In this document: positions 43,373-51,615 of the stretch, piece by piece
Position numbering within the stretch: the stretch's first letter is position 1
Layout of the letters: the number at the start of each line of letters is the position of its first letter
DNA from: Sphingomonas taxi
GTDB taxonomy: Bacteria; Pseudomonadota; Alphaproteobacteria; Sphingomonadales; Sphingomonadaceae
DNA length: 64,000 nt
NCBI GenBank assembly: GCA_003243195.1
Contig: QFQI01000008.1
Location: forward strand, 62,001-126,000
Reading direction: 5' to 3'
The notes under the pieces: generated by a model
What the model was told of the DNA's origin: nothing
What the model saw: only the letters and a program-made list of their open reading frames with translations
Databases searched by the model: none
Translations under genes and position numbers: made by a program

Positions 43373-44338
43373 TTATTTCTCCAGCGACCCGTCGATGCCC
43401 TTGCACGCGACCAGCAGTTCCTTGACCGCGTCGACCGACACCTGAAGGTTCGCCTTCGCCTCGTCGGACAGCTTCACCTCGACCACCTTCTCGACGCCCC
43501 CGGCGCCGATCACCACCGGCACGCCGACGTACAGGTCGTCCACGCCATACTGGCCGGTCAGGTGCGCCGCGGCGGGCAGCACGCGCTTCTGGTCGTACAG
43601 ATACGCCTCGGCCATCGCGATGCCGCTGGTGGCGGGCGCGTAGAAGGCCGATCCGGTCTTGAGCAGCGCGACGATCTCGCCGCCGCCGCCGCGCGTGCGC
43701 TTCACGATCTCGTCGACCTTCTCCCTGGTGGAGAAGCCCATGTCGATCAGGTCGCTGACCGGGATGCCGCTGACCGTGCTATATTCCAGCACCGGCACCA
43801 TCGTGTCGCCGTGGCCGCCGAGCACGAAGGTGTTCACGTCCTTCACCGACACGCCGAACTCCTCGGCGAGGAAGTGCGAGAAGCGCGCCGAGTCGAGCAC
43901 GCCGGCCATCCCGACGACCTTGTTGTGCGGCAGCCCGGAGAATTCGCGCAGCGCCCACACCATCGCGTCGAGCGGGTTGGTGATGCAGATCACGAACGCC
44001 TCGGGCGCGTTGTCGCGGATGCCCTCGCCGACCGCCTTCATCACCTTCAGGTTGATGCCGAGCAGGTCGTCGCGGCTCATGCCGGGCTTGCGCGCGACAC
44101 CGGCGGTGACGATGATGACGTCGGCGCCCGCGATGTCGGCGTAGTCGTTCGAGCCCTTGATCGAGGCATCGAAGCCCTCGACCGGCCCGCATTGCGACAG
44201 GTCGAGCGCCTTGCCCTGCGGCACGCCCTCGACCACGTCGAACAGGACGATATCACCCAGACCCTTGAGCGCTGCGAGGTGCGCGAGCGTGCCGCCGATA
44301 TTGCCGGCGCCGATCAGCGCGATCTTCTTGCGGGCCAT
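43373..44338 (-). CDS. mdh: Malate dehydrogenase
   Basis: A 321-residue NAD-dependent malate dehydrogenase of the lactate-dehydrogenase-like class. NAD binding is by GAGNIGGTLAHLA; the substrate loop has VARKPGMSRDDLL; the arginine and aspartate-histidine pair are in GVLDSARF and VLGGHGDTMVP. The ATG at 44338 matches the family N-terminus. The gap of 117 bases to zapE is the likely promoter region. Downstream, the expected sucCD is reduced to sucD, with the GIY-YIG unit in between. Confidence 0.96.
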   Translation of the reverse strand: MARKKIALIGAGNIGGTLAHLAALKGLGDIVLFDVVEGVPQGKALDLSQCGPVEGFDASIKGSNDYADIAGADVIIVTAGVARKPGMSRDDLLGINLKVMKAVGEGIRDNAPEAFVICITNPLDAMVWALREFSGLPHNKVVGMAGVLDSARFSHFLAEEFGVSVKDVNTFVLGGHGDTMVPVLEYSTVSGIPVSDLIDMGFSTREKVDEIVKRTRGGGGEIVALLKTGSAFYAPATSGIAMAEAYLYDQKRVLPAAAHLTGQYGVDDLYVGVPVVIGAGGVEKVVEVKLSDEAKANLQVSVDAVKELLVACKGIDGSLEK

Positions 44339-44455
44339 CCCATCCCTTCCGTCGTTGACGTTCGAATGGTCACGCCGACTACGCCCTTCGCGCGCATCCG
44401 GCAACCCGTAAAGCACCACGCCGGCAAGTTAAATTGATAACGCTTCGCAACTGCG

Positions 44456-45550
44456 TTAAGCGGTGCCATGTCCTTCGGCGAGATAGCTTTCGGAGCGCAT
44501 CTCCGCCAGCCGGCTGGCGGTGCGCTGAAACTCGAACGAACCGTCGCCGCGCGGATAGAGCTGGTCCGGCTCGGCATCGGCGGAGGCGAGCAGCTTGACC
44601 CTGTTTTCGTACAGCGCGTCGATGAGCTGGACGAAGCGCGCCGCCTCGTTGCGGTTGTCCGGCCCCAGCACCGGGATGCCGACCAGGATGACAGTGTGAT
44701 AGCGGCGCGCGATCGCCAGATAGTCGGCCGCGCCGCGCGCCTCGCCGCACAGCTTCTTGAACGCGAACACCGCGACGCCCTTCAGCGTCTTGGGCACGCG
44801 TAGCGAGCGACCCTGCACGATGAGTTCCTCGGCGGGAACATGCTGGCGGTCCTCGGGCGGATAGTCGGTGAGGCGGAAGAAGGCGGCGGAAAGATCGGCG
44901 GTCGCCTGTTCGCCGTTGGGAACGCACCATGTCTTTTGCGAGCCGAGCCGGTCGCGGCGGTAATCGACCGGGCCGTTCAGCGCGATCACGTCCATCCGCT
45001 CCTCGATCAGCGCGATGAACGGCAGGAAATGCTCGCGGTTCAGCCCGTTGCGATACAGATCGGCCGGCGCGCGGTTGGAGGTGGTCACCACGGTCACCCC
45101 CGCCTCGATCAGCGCGGTGAACAGTCGCGACAGGATCATCGCGTCGGGCGAGTTGGTGACCATCATCTCGTCGAACGCGAGCAGCCGCGCTTCCTCGGCC
45201 AGCGCCGCCGCCACCGGCAGGATCGGGTCGCCGGCCTCCTTGCGCCGCTCGGCGGCGATGCGCGCATGGACCTCCAGCATGAATTCCGCGAAGTGGACGC
45301 GGCGCTTCCGCGTGATTGCGACATGCGCGAAGAACAGGTCCATCAGCATCGACTTGCCGCGCCCGACGCCGCCCCACATGTAGACGCCGCGCGCGGGCAC
45401 GATGCGGCGGCGGAGCAGCCCGGTGGTGCGCGGCTTCTCCAGCTCGCCCGCCAGCGTGTCGAGCCGCGCTGCGCCCGCCGCCTGTTCGGCATCGGGGCGC
45501 AGTTCGTTCGCGTCGATCAGCTTCTGATAGGCGGCAAGAACCTTGCCCAT
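44456..45550 (-). CDS. zapE: ZapE/AFG1-family ATPase
   Basis: A 364-residue P-loop ATPase. Walker A is WGGVGRGKSMLMDLF and Walker B is LLAFDEMMV; the TTSNRAP sensor follows. In E. coli ZapE associates with the divisome under low oxygen; the mitochondrial relative AFG1 acts on respiratory complexes. Its place between sdhB and mdh is the usual one in sphingomonads, so a link with respiration is possible. The ATG at 45550 is the only reasonable start. Confidence 0.92.
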   Translation of the reverse strand: MGKVLAAYQKLIDANELRPDAEQAAGAARLDTLAGELEKPRTTGLLRRRIVPARGVYMWGGVGRGKSMLMDLFFAHVAITRKRRVHFAEFMLEVHARIAAERRKEAGDPILPVAAALAEEARLLAFDEMMVTNSPDAMILSRLFTALIEAGVTVVTTSNRAPADLYRNGLNREHFLPFIALIEERMDVIALNGPVDYRRDRLGSQKTWCVPNGEQATADLSAAFFRLTDYPPEDRQHVPAEELIVQGRSLRVPKTLKGVAVFAFKKLCGEARGAADYLAIARRYHTVILVGIPVLGPDNRNEAARFVQLIDALYENRVKLLASADAEPDQLYPRGDGSFEFQRTASRLAEMRSESYLAEGHGTA

Positions 45551-45704
45551 GTCGTTCGCCCTTCCGTCGCCCGGCGCCGTTCCGGGCTTATGTTGCCGTG
45601 CACAATAAGCGCACGGCCTTGCGGAAGGATAGGGGCGGGATCAAGCTACGGATGATTGCTGGGCCGCCCGGCGCGCGTCGCGGAGACGTCGCGTGGCGGC
45701 TGGA

Positions 45705-46487
45705 TCAGACCAGCCGCTCGACTTCCATCTTCTTGATCTCCGCGATCGCCTTGGCGGGGGACAGGCCCTTGGGGCAGGCGTTCGCGCAGTTCATGATCGT
45801 GTGGCACCGATACAGCCGGAACGGATCCTCCAGCGCGTCGAGCCGCTCGCCGGTCATTTCGTCGCGGCTGTCCGCCAGCCAGCGATAGGCCTGGAGCAGG
45901 ATCGCCGGGCCGAGGAACTTGTCGGAATTCCACCAGTAGCTGGGGCAGGAGGTCGAACAGCACGCGCACAGGATGCATTCGTACAACCCGTCGAGCTTGG
46001 CGCGCTCCGCCGGCGATTGCAGTCGCTCCTTGCCGGCGGGCGGCGGGGTGACGGTCTGCAACCACGGCGTGATCGAGGCATATTGCGCGTAGAAGCGCGT
46101 AAAATCGGGCACCAGATCCTTGATGACGTCCATCGCGGGCAGCGGGGTGATCTTCACCTCGCCCTTCACGTCCTCGATCGCGGTGGTGCAGGCCAGCCCG
46201 TTCTTTCCGTCGATGTTCATCGAACACGACCCGCAGATCCCTTCGCGGCACGAACGGCGGAAGGTGAGCGAGGCGTCCTGCTCCGACTTGATCTTGATAA
46301 GCGCGTCCAGCACCATCGGGCCGCATTCGTCGAGATTGACCTCGAACGTGTCGTAGCGCGGATTCTGCCCCGAGTCGGGATCGTAGCGATAGACGCGGAA
46401 GTTGCGCATCGTCCCGCCGGGTTGCGGCGAGGGATGCTTCTGCCCGCCCTTGATCTTGCTGTTCTTCGGGAGCGTGAACTCGGCCAT
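45705..46487 (-). CDS. sdhB: Succinate dehydrogenase iron-sulfur subunit
   Basis: A 260-residue electron-transfer subunit of complex II. The [2Fe-2S] cysteines are in SCREGICGSCSMN; the [4Fe-4S] and [3Fe-4S] clusters are bound by CILCACCSTSCPSYW and CHTIMNCANACPKGL. The ATG at 46487 begins MAEFTLPKNSKI, as in relatives. The genes sdhC, sdhD and sdhA that normally precede sdhB are not upstream; the glyoxalase-type operon is there instead. They must be elsewhere. Confidence 0.96.
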   Translation of the reverse strand: MAEFTLPKNSKIKGGQKHPSPQPGGTMRNFRVYRYDPDSGQNPRYDTFEVNLDECGPMVLDALIKIKSEQDASLTFRRSCREGICGSCSMNIDGKNGLACTTAIEDVKGEVKITPLPAMDVIKDLVPDFTRFYAQYASITPWLQTVTPPPAGKERLQSPAERAKLDGLYECILCACCSTSCPSYWWNSDKFLGPAILLQAYRWLADSRDEMTGERLDALEDPFRLYRCHTIMNCANACPKGLSPAKAIAEIKKMEVERLV

Positions 46488-46621
46488 GCGCGTCTCGTCT
46501 TCGTCGGTCGGCCCTGGGCGCGCAGGACGTGCGCCGGCACCGTTCGGGGGCGGGTACACGATCGCGGCGCCGGCCGCAAACATGCCCGTTACCCGCCTCA
46601 GTAGCCATTATGGCCGGACGC

Positions 46622-47092
46622 TCAAGAGGCGATCGCGCGTTCCAGCGCGGCGACGTCGATCCGCACCATCGTCATCATCGCCGCCATCGCCCGGGGGGCG
46701 TGAACCGGGTCGGCCATCAACTCCAGCAGCCGGCGCGGGATGATCTGCCACGACACGACCCAGCGGTCGGTCAGCCAGCCGCATTGCACCGCCGTGCCGC
46801 CGTGCGCGATAAAGGCGTCCCAGTAATGGTCGACCTCCGCCTGATCCGCGCAGTCGATCGACAACGACATCGCCTCGCTGTGCGGCTTGCCCGCGCCGCC
46901 GTTGAGCATCGCGAAGCTGCGCCCGGCCAGCGTGAAGGCGACCGTCAGCACCGTGCCCGCCGCGCCGCCGGGATAGTCGACCGGCGCGCGCATGATGTCG
47001 CCCATCACGCTGTCGGGGATCAGCCCGGTGTAGAAGCGCGCCTGTTCCTCCGCGGTGCCGTCGCACCACAGCCCTGTCGTCACCTTATCCAT
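46622..47092 (-). CDS. PhnB-like VOC protein
   Basis: A 156-residue protein of the 3-demethylubiquinone-9 methyltransferase-like (PhnB) branch of the VOC superfamily. WCDGTAEEQARFYTGLIPDS and the FAMLNGG and DQAEVDHYWDAF segments are typical; the C-terminal half has the usual CGWLTDRWVVSWQIIP. No enzyme activity is established for this branch. Last of five overlapping genes; its ATG overlaps the previous stop by one base. Confidence 0.85.
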   Translation of the reverse strand: MDKVTTGLWCDGTAEEQARFYTGLIPDSVMGDIMRAPVDYPGGAAGTVLTVAFTLAGRSFAMLNGGAGKPHSEAMSLSIDCADQAEVDHYWDAFIAHGGTAVQCGWLTDRWVVSWQIIPRRLLELMADPVHAPRAMAAMMTMVRIDVAALERAIAS

Positions 47093-47871
47093 CACATGCG
47101 CCGCGGGCCGACGAAGCCGAAGCGCGCGCCGTCCGGGTCGCGCGCCACCACCGCATATTGGCCGCCGGGCACCTGGTCCGGCCCCTGCACCGGCGCGCCG
47201 CCCGCCGTGGCCAGCCGCGCCAGCGCGGCATCCACATCGTCCACCACGAAATAGACCCGCCAGCCCGGCACCGCGCCGGCGAACGCCGGCATCGTCGCGC
47301 CGATCGCGAGCGCCCCGGCATGGACGAAGCGATAGTCGCCGAGCGGCCCCATCGGCATCGCGCCGTCGTGTCGCCAGCCGAACAGCCCGGCATAGAAGGC
47401 CATGGCGGCGTCCTGATCGGGCGTGGTCAGTTCGTTCCACACCGCCTGACCGGCGGCGACGTCGGGCGGCACCGCGAAGGCACGCGACACGTCGTCCACC
47501 GCGCCGCGCATCACGTAGAACGGCGCGCCGTCGGGGTCGGCGAGCAGCGCCATCCGCCCGACGCCGGGCAGGTCGGTGGCGGGCATGCGCACCGCCGCGC
47601 CCGCCGCGGTCGCGCGCGCGACGGTGGCGTCGACGTCGTCGACCCCGACGTAGAACAGCCACCCCGGCGGCATCGGCACGCCGGCCGGCATCGTCATCAT
47701 GCCCCCGACGCCGCTGCCGTCGGCGGCGGTGAGGATGCGATAGTCCACGCCGCCCGCCATGCCGGCGGACGCGATGCTCCACCCCAGCACCTGCGCATAG
47801 AAGCGTTGTGCCGCATCGACGTCGCGCGCCTGATATTCGTACCAGATCGGTGTGCCGTGCGGATTCCTCAT
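47092..47871 (-). CDS. Two-domain VOC (glyoxalase-fold) protein
   Basis: A 259-residue protein made of two VOC modules. Module one (1-125) starts GTPIWYEYQARDVDAAQRFYAQVLGW-like; module two (about 135-259) starts WNELTTPDQDAAMAFYAGLFGW. Both end with ADPDG or RDPDG segments. It resembles the CFP30B/27-kDa antigen group of hydroxylase-like proteins of unknown substrate. The metal ligands are not all obvious, so catalysis is uncertain. Stop and start codons overlap both neighbours. Confidence 0.88.
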   Translation of the reverse strand: MRNPHGTPIWYEYQARDVDAAQRFYAQVLGWSIASAGMAGGVDYRILTAADGSGVGGMMTMPAGVPMPPGWLFYVGVDDVDATVARATAAGAAVRMPATDLPGVGRMALLADPDGAPFYVMRGAVDDVSRAFAVPPDVAAGQAVWNELTTPDQDAAMAFYAGLFGWRHDGAMPMGPLGDYRFVHAGALAIGATMPAFAGAVPGWRVYFVVDDVDAALARLATAGGAPVQGPDQVPGGQYAVVARDPDGARFGFVGPRRM

Positions 47872-48602
47872 GCCGGTTCCTCCCCTTGCGCGGTGTCCTG
47901 GACGATCGCGAACCCCCCGAAGATCATCCGCTTGCCGTCGAACGGCATCGGATCGGGCATCTGCTTCATGCGCGTATCGCGCATCACCGCCGCCATGCCG
48001 GCGTCGCGTGTCGCCTTGTCCGGCCATTCGCACCACGAGAAAACGACGTTCTCGCCATCGCGGGCATGCGCCGCACGCGCGAAGTCGGTCACCTTGCCGA
48101 CCGGCAGGTCGTCGCCCCACGCCTCCACGTAGCGGGTGACGCCATGGTCGCGAAAGACGATGCAGGCGGCCTGCGCCATCGCGCGATAGGCCCGCTCGTT
48201 ACCGTGCGGCACCGGCAGCACGAAGCCGTCGACATAGCCGGTCCCGGTGCTGTCGCCCTCGTCCACCAGCACGCGGAAGCCGCCGAAGATCATGCGCCCG
48301 CCATCGAACGGCATGTCCAGCTCCGCCAGGCGGGGATCGGCCATGATCCGCTTCGTGAAGGCGTCGCGCGCCTCCCGGTCGGCGAACTCCATCCAGCTAA
48401 AGCCCACCGTCTCGCCGCCCCGCAACTGCACCGCGCCGGCGAAGTCGTTGACCGTGCCGGCGGGCACCTCGTCGCCCCACGCATCCACGACGCGCGCCGC
48501 GCCCAGTTCGCGCGACAGCGATGCGGCGCGGCGCGCGTGATCGGCGAATGCGGCGCGCGCTTCGGTGGCGATCGGGGTCACGAAGCCTTCGACATAGGTC
48601 AT
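47868..48602 (-). CDS. Tandem DUF1428 protein
   Basis: A 244-residue protein consisting of two copies of the DUF1428 domain, which is normally a separate protein of about 117 residues. Copy one begins MTYVEGFVTPI and contains DAWGDEVPAGTVNDFA and MPFDGGRMIFGGF; copy two begins GYVDGFVLPVP and contains EAWGDDLPVGKVTDFA and MPFDGKRMIFGGF. The copies have clearly diverged, so the fusion is not recent. The ABM-type fold is known; function is not. It overlaps the genes on both sides by four bases. Confidence 0.88.
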   Translation of the reverse strand: MTYVEGFVTPIATEARAAFADHARRAASLSRELGAARVVDAWGDEVPAGTVNDFAGAVQLRGGETVGFSWMEFADREARDAFTKRIMADPRLAELDMPFDGGRMIFGGFRVLVDEGDSTGTGYVDGFVLPVPHGNERAYRAMAQAACIVFRDHGVTRYVEAWGDDLPVGKVTDFARAAHARDGENVVFSWCEWPDKATRDAGMAAVMRDTRMKQMPDPMPFDGKRMIFGGFAIVQDTAQGEEPA

Positions 48603-49297
48603 GCGGGTTGTCCCTGCTGCTTGCGCTTCTCCTGCCAGGCGGCGAATGCGGGCGGCGGGCTGCCGGTAAACCCGGCGAGTTGGTCGGCCAGCGCGCGCCG
48701 GAACGCCGGCCGCGCCTCGCCGCGCGCGACATAGGCGTCCAGGGTGGGAAATCCTTCCAGCAGCGGCGTGCCGCGCAGGATGCGAAGCACCGCGATCATC
48801 AGCAGGTCGCCCGCGCTGAACGCGTCGCCATACCAGTCCCGCGCGCCGAGCCGCTCCGCCACCTCGCCAAGCCGTTCGCGGATCCGCGCTTCGATCGACG
48901 GCAGCCGTGGCCTGGACCATGGCGCATCGGCCTCGAACAGGGTCGCGATCGCACGGTCCATGATCGGCGGCTCGACGGTGTTCAGCGCCGCGAACGCCCA
49001 TTCCAGCGCATGCGCGCGTCCGTCGCGATCGCCGGGGAGCAGTCGGTCGTCCGCGCCGGCGACGTGCAGCACGATCGCGCCGGATTCGTACAGCGTCAGC
49101 GCGCCGTGCTCATAGGTCGGCACCTGTCCGAACGGCTGGCGCGCGCGATGGTCCGGCGCCTTCTGATCGCCCTGCGACAGATAGCGGACCCGGTACGGCT
49201 GTCCCACCTCCTCCAGTGCCCAGCGCACGCGCAGGTCGCGTACCTGGCCACGTGCGAAATCGGGCACCCAGTCGAAGGCGGTGATGGTCGGTTCCAT
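48599..49297 (-). CDS. Glutathione S-transferase family protein
   Basis: A 232-residue GST-like protein. The N-terminal thioredoxin-like part has FARGQVRDLRVRWALEEVGQPY, a proline-containing GQVPTYEH loop and the glutathione-binding LYESGAIVLH (ES) motif; the C-terminal helical domain has FSAGDLLMIAVL. It probably conjugates or reduces small electrophiles with glutathione. It is the second gene of the operon, overlapping the DUF1428 gene by four bases, which fits a detoxification role with the glyoxalase-like neighbours. Confidence 0.88.
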   Translation of the reverse strand: MEPTITAFDWVPDFARGQVRDLRVRWALEEVGQPYRVRYLSQGDQKAPDHRARQPFGQVPTYEHGALTLYESGAIVLHVAGADDRLLPGDRDGRAHALEWAFAALNTVEPPIMDRAIATLFEADAPWSRPRLPSIEARIRERLGEVAERLGARDWYGDAFSAGDLLMIAVLRILRGTPLLEGFPTLDAYVARGEARPAFRRALADQLAGFTGSPPPAFAAWQEKRKQQGQPA

Positions 49298-49314
49298 GTT
49301 CGTCGCTCCTGGCG

Positions 49315-49722
49315 TCACGCGTCGGCGGGCATCGCCGCCATGTCCATGAACAGCGTTTCCCAGGTGTGGCCGTCGGGATCCTCGAACGCGCCGCCGTACA
49401 TGAACGACTGATCCTGGATCGCGCGCGTCTCGCGCCCGCCCGCATCGCGCGCGGCGGCGTGGATCGCGTCCACCTCCGCCCGGCTGCCGAACGATACGCA
49501 CAGCAGCGCCGCGCTGACCGCATGCGTGTCCGCGATCGGCTTGTCGGTGAAGGTGGCGTAGAAATCACGGTCCAGCAGCATCACGCTGATCGCGTCGGAC
49601 CAGCGCATCGCCGACGCCTGCTCGTTCGAGAAGGCCGGGTTCCGTTCGAACCCGATCGCCTGGTAGAAAGCGGTGGCGCGCGCCACGTCGGACACCGGCA
49701 GGTTCACGAAGATCATTCGCAT
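49315..49722 (-). CDS. VOC-family (lactoylglutathione lyase-like) protein
   Basis: A 135-residue protein with one glyoxalase fold. MIFVNLPVSDVARATAFYQAIGF is the typical start split over the first 25 residues, and FMYGGAFEDPDGHTWETLFMD the typical end, with a likely metal-binding glutamate. Close relatives are common as glyoxalase/bleomycin-resistance-type proteins of unknown substrate. It leads the operon and lies 78 bases from the divergent HxlR regulator. Confidence 0.88.
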   Translation of the reverse strand: MRMIFVNLPVSDVARATAFYQAIGFERNPAFSNEQASAMRWSDAISVMLLDRDFYATFTDKPIADTHAVSAALLCVSFGSRAEVDAIHAAARDAGGRETRAIQDQSFMYGGAFEDPDGHTWETLFMDMAAMPADA

Positions 49723-49782
49723 CGCTCTCTCCCACGGTGGCGTCGTTGTTCCGACTCGCTGTCTTGCGGATGCTGCGCCCCG

Positions 49783-49801
49783 TGGTTAGCTAAAGCAACC
49801 A
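49783..49801. promoter_or_regulatory. Inverted repeat before the HxlR-type gene, possible operator
   Basis: TGGTT at 49783 and AACCA at 49797 form an inverted repeat with a nine-base spacer, and an 8-base palindrome TTAGCTAA lies inside. A similar TGGTAACTAA follows at 49814. The site touches the start codon and lies in the 78-base divergent promoter region, a fitting place for HxlR-type autoregulation. Confidence 0.35.
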
Positions 49802-50496
49802 TGAAGTCAGAAATGGTAACTAATCGACGCGCGCGCTGGTATGACGATGCGTGTGGCACCGCGCTGGCGATGGAATTGCTGGGCGAGCGCTGGTCGCTGC
49901 TGATCGTGCGTGAGCTGATGTTCGGGCCGCGCCGCTTCTCTGAACTGCGCGCGGGGCTGCCGGGGATCAGCGCCAATGTGCTGACGCAGCGGCTGGAGGG
50001 GCTGACGCACGCGGCGGTGGTCGAGCGCGGGCACTTGCCGCCCCCCGCCAACGCGCCGGTCTATGCGCTGACGCCATGGGGGCGGGAGGCGGAGCAGGCG
50101 ATCATGGTGCTGGGGCGCTGGGCGGCGCGGTCGCCCGATCACGATCCGACCTTGTTCCTGTCGCCCGCCGCCATGATGCTGTCGCTGCGCACCATGATCG
50201 ACGCGCGCCGCGCCGGCGACCTGCGGCTGGCGATCGGCTTCCGTTTCGGACGCGATGCCTTCGCGGCGACGCTGGCGCAGGGCGCGCTGGCGGTGGTGCG
50301 CGGGCCGGCGGACGGCGACCTGGTGTTCGACACCGACCCGCGCACGATGGCGGCGATCGTCTATGGCAAGCAGCCGATCGCGGCCGCGGAGGCGGCGGGG
50401 GCGCTGCGGTTCACGGGAAACCGCGCGGCGGCGGAGACGTTCATCGACCTGTTCCACCTGCCGGCCAAGGCGGCGCGGGCGCCCGTGGCGGGTTGA
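49801..50496 (+). CDS. HxlR-type transcriptional regulator with C-terminal domain
   Basis: A 231-residue regulator. Residues 10-105 are an HxlR winged helix (LLGERWSLLIVRELMFGPRRFSEL, GISANVLTQRLEGL). The remaining about 115 residues resemble the SCP2-like domain fused to some HxlR proteins, which could bind a hydrophobic ligand. It faces the glyoxalase-like operon across 78 bases and is its probable regulator. The ATG at 49801 is used; an ATG at 49813 is possible. No sensing cysteine is evident near the N-terminus beyond one in DDACGTAL, which matches the redox cysteine position of many HxlR proteins. Confidence 0.88.
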   Translation: MKSEMVTNRRARWYDDACGTALAMELLGERWSLLIVRELMFGPRRFSELRAGLPGISANVLTQRLEGLTHAAVVERGHLPPPANAPVYALTPWGREAEQAIMVLGRWAARSPDHDPTLFLSPAAMMLSLRTMIDARRAGDLRLAIGFRFGRDAFAATLAQGALAVVRGPADGDLVFDTDPRTMAAIVYGKQPIAAAEAAGALRFTGNRAAAETFIDLFHLPAKAARAPVAG

Positions 50497-50551
50497 CGCG
50501 GGCGCGCGGGCTTCGCACTGGTTCAGGCCACTCCAGCAAACGGCCCCTTGC

Positions 50552-51562
50552 ATGACCGACATCCCGAACACGCAGCCCGACAGCCGCGACACCACGATCC
50601 TCGATGCGCCGGACAAGATGGTGCGCGTGCGCGACCTGTTCGGGATCGACACGGACATGGAGGTGCCGGCCTTCTCCGTGGCGGACGAGCGCGTGCCCGA
50701 CCTCGACCCCGCCTATGTCTTCGATCCCGACACCACGCTGGCGATCATCGCGGGCTTCGCGCACAACCGCCGCGTTATGGTGCAGGGCTATCACGGCACC
50801 GGCAAGTCGAGCCATATCGAACAGGTGGCGGCGCGGCTGAAATGGCCGTGCATCCGCATCAACCTGGACGCGCACATCAGCCGAATCGATCTGGTCGGGC
50901 GCGACGCGATCGTGCTGCGCGACGGGCAGCAGGTGACCGAGTTCCGCGAAGGGCTGCTGCCCTGGGCATTGCAGACGCCGACCGCGCTGGTGTTCGACGA
51001 ATATGACGCCGGACGGCCCGACGTGATGTTCGTGATCCAGCGCGTGCTGGAAACGGAGGGCAAGCTGACCCTGCTCGACCAGAATCGCGTGATCCGCCCC
51101 AACCCGTATTTCCGGCTGTTCGCGACCGCCAACACGGTGGGACTGGGCGATACCAGCGGGCTGTACCACGGCACGCAGCAGATCAATCAGGGGCAGATGG
51201 ACCGCTGGAACGTGGTCGTGACGCTCAACTATCTGCCGGCGTCCACCGAGGCGCAGATCGTGCTGGCCAAGTCGGGCGAGTATGACAAGCCCGAGGGCAA
51301 GAAGGTGGTGGAGAACATGGTCCGCGTCGCCGACCTGACGCGCAAGGGCTTCGTCAACGGCGACATCTCCACCGTGATGAGCCCGCGCACCGTCATCACC
51401 TGGGCGCAGAATGCGATGATCTTCGGCGACGTCGGCTTCGCGTTCCGGCTGTCGTTCCTGAACAAGTGCGACGAGGCGGAACGGGCGCTGGTCGCGGAAT
51501 ATTACCAGCGGGTGTTCGGCAAGGACCTGCCGGAAAGCGTCGCGAGCAAGTCGCAGGCGTAA
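50552..51562 (+). CDS. cobS: CobS-type AAA+ ATPase (cobaltochelatase subunit)
   Basis: A 336-residue MoxR-like AAA+ ATPase. Walker A is GYHGTGKSSH and Walker B is ALVFDEYDAG; RLFATANTVGLGD is the sensor segment. In aerobic B12 synthesis CobS works with CobT and CobN to insert cobalt. No cobN or other corrin gene is in the window, so the pair may act in another metal or protein-remodelling task. It is followed directly by a strong terminator, then a gene on the other strand, so it is not co-transcribed with cobT. Confidence 0.93.
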   Translation: MTDIPNTQPDSRDTTILDAPDKMVRVRDLFGIDTDMEVPAFSVADERVPDLDPAYVFDPDTTLAIIAGFAHNRRVMVQGYHGTGKSSHIEQVAARLKWPCIRINLDAHISRIDLVGRDAIVLRDGQQVTEFREGLLPWALQTPTALVFDEYDAGRPDVMFVIQRVLETEGKLTLLDQNRVIRPNPYFRLFATANTVGLGDTSGLYHGTQQINQGQMDRWNVVVTLNYLPASTEAQIVLAKSGEYDKPEGKKVVENMVRVADLTRKGFVNGDISTVMSPRTVITWAQNAMIFGDVGFAFRLSFLNKCDEAERALVAEYYQRVFGKDLPESVASKSQA

Positions 51563-51568
51563 AAAAAA

Positions 51569-51602
51569 GGGGGCGGTCGGTGGACCGCCCCCCAATCTTT
51601 TT
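51569..51602. terminator. Strong bidirectional intrinsic terminator
   Basis: A 10-bp GC-rich stem (GGGGGCGGTC with GACCGCCCCC) and GGTG loop is flanked by eight A on the left and AATCTTTTT on the right. It ends cobS on the plus strand and, with the A-run read as U on the other strand, the PEP-CTERM gene on the minus strand. It is the clearest terminator in the window. Confidence 0.92.
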
Positions 51603-51615
51603 GGCTGCTGGCCGG

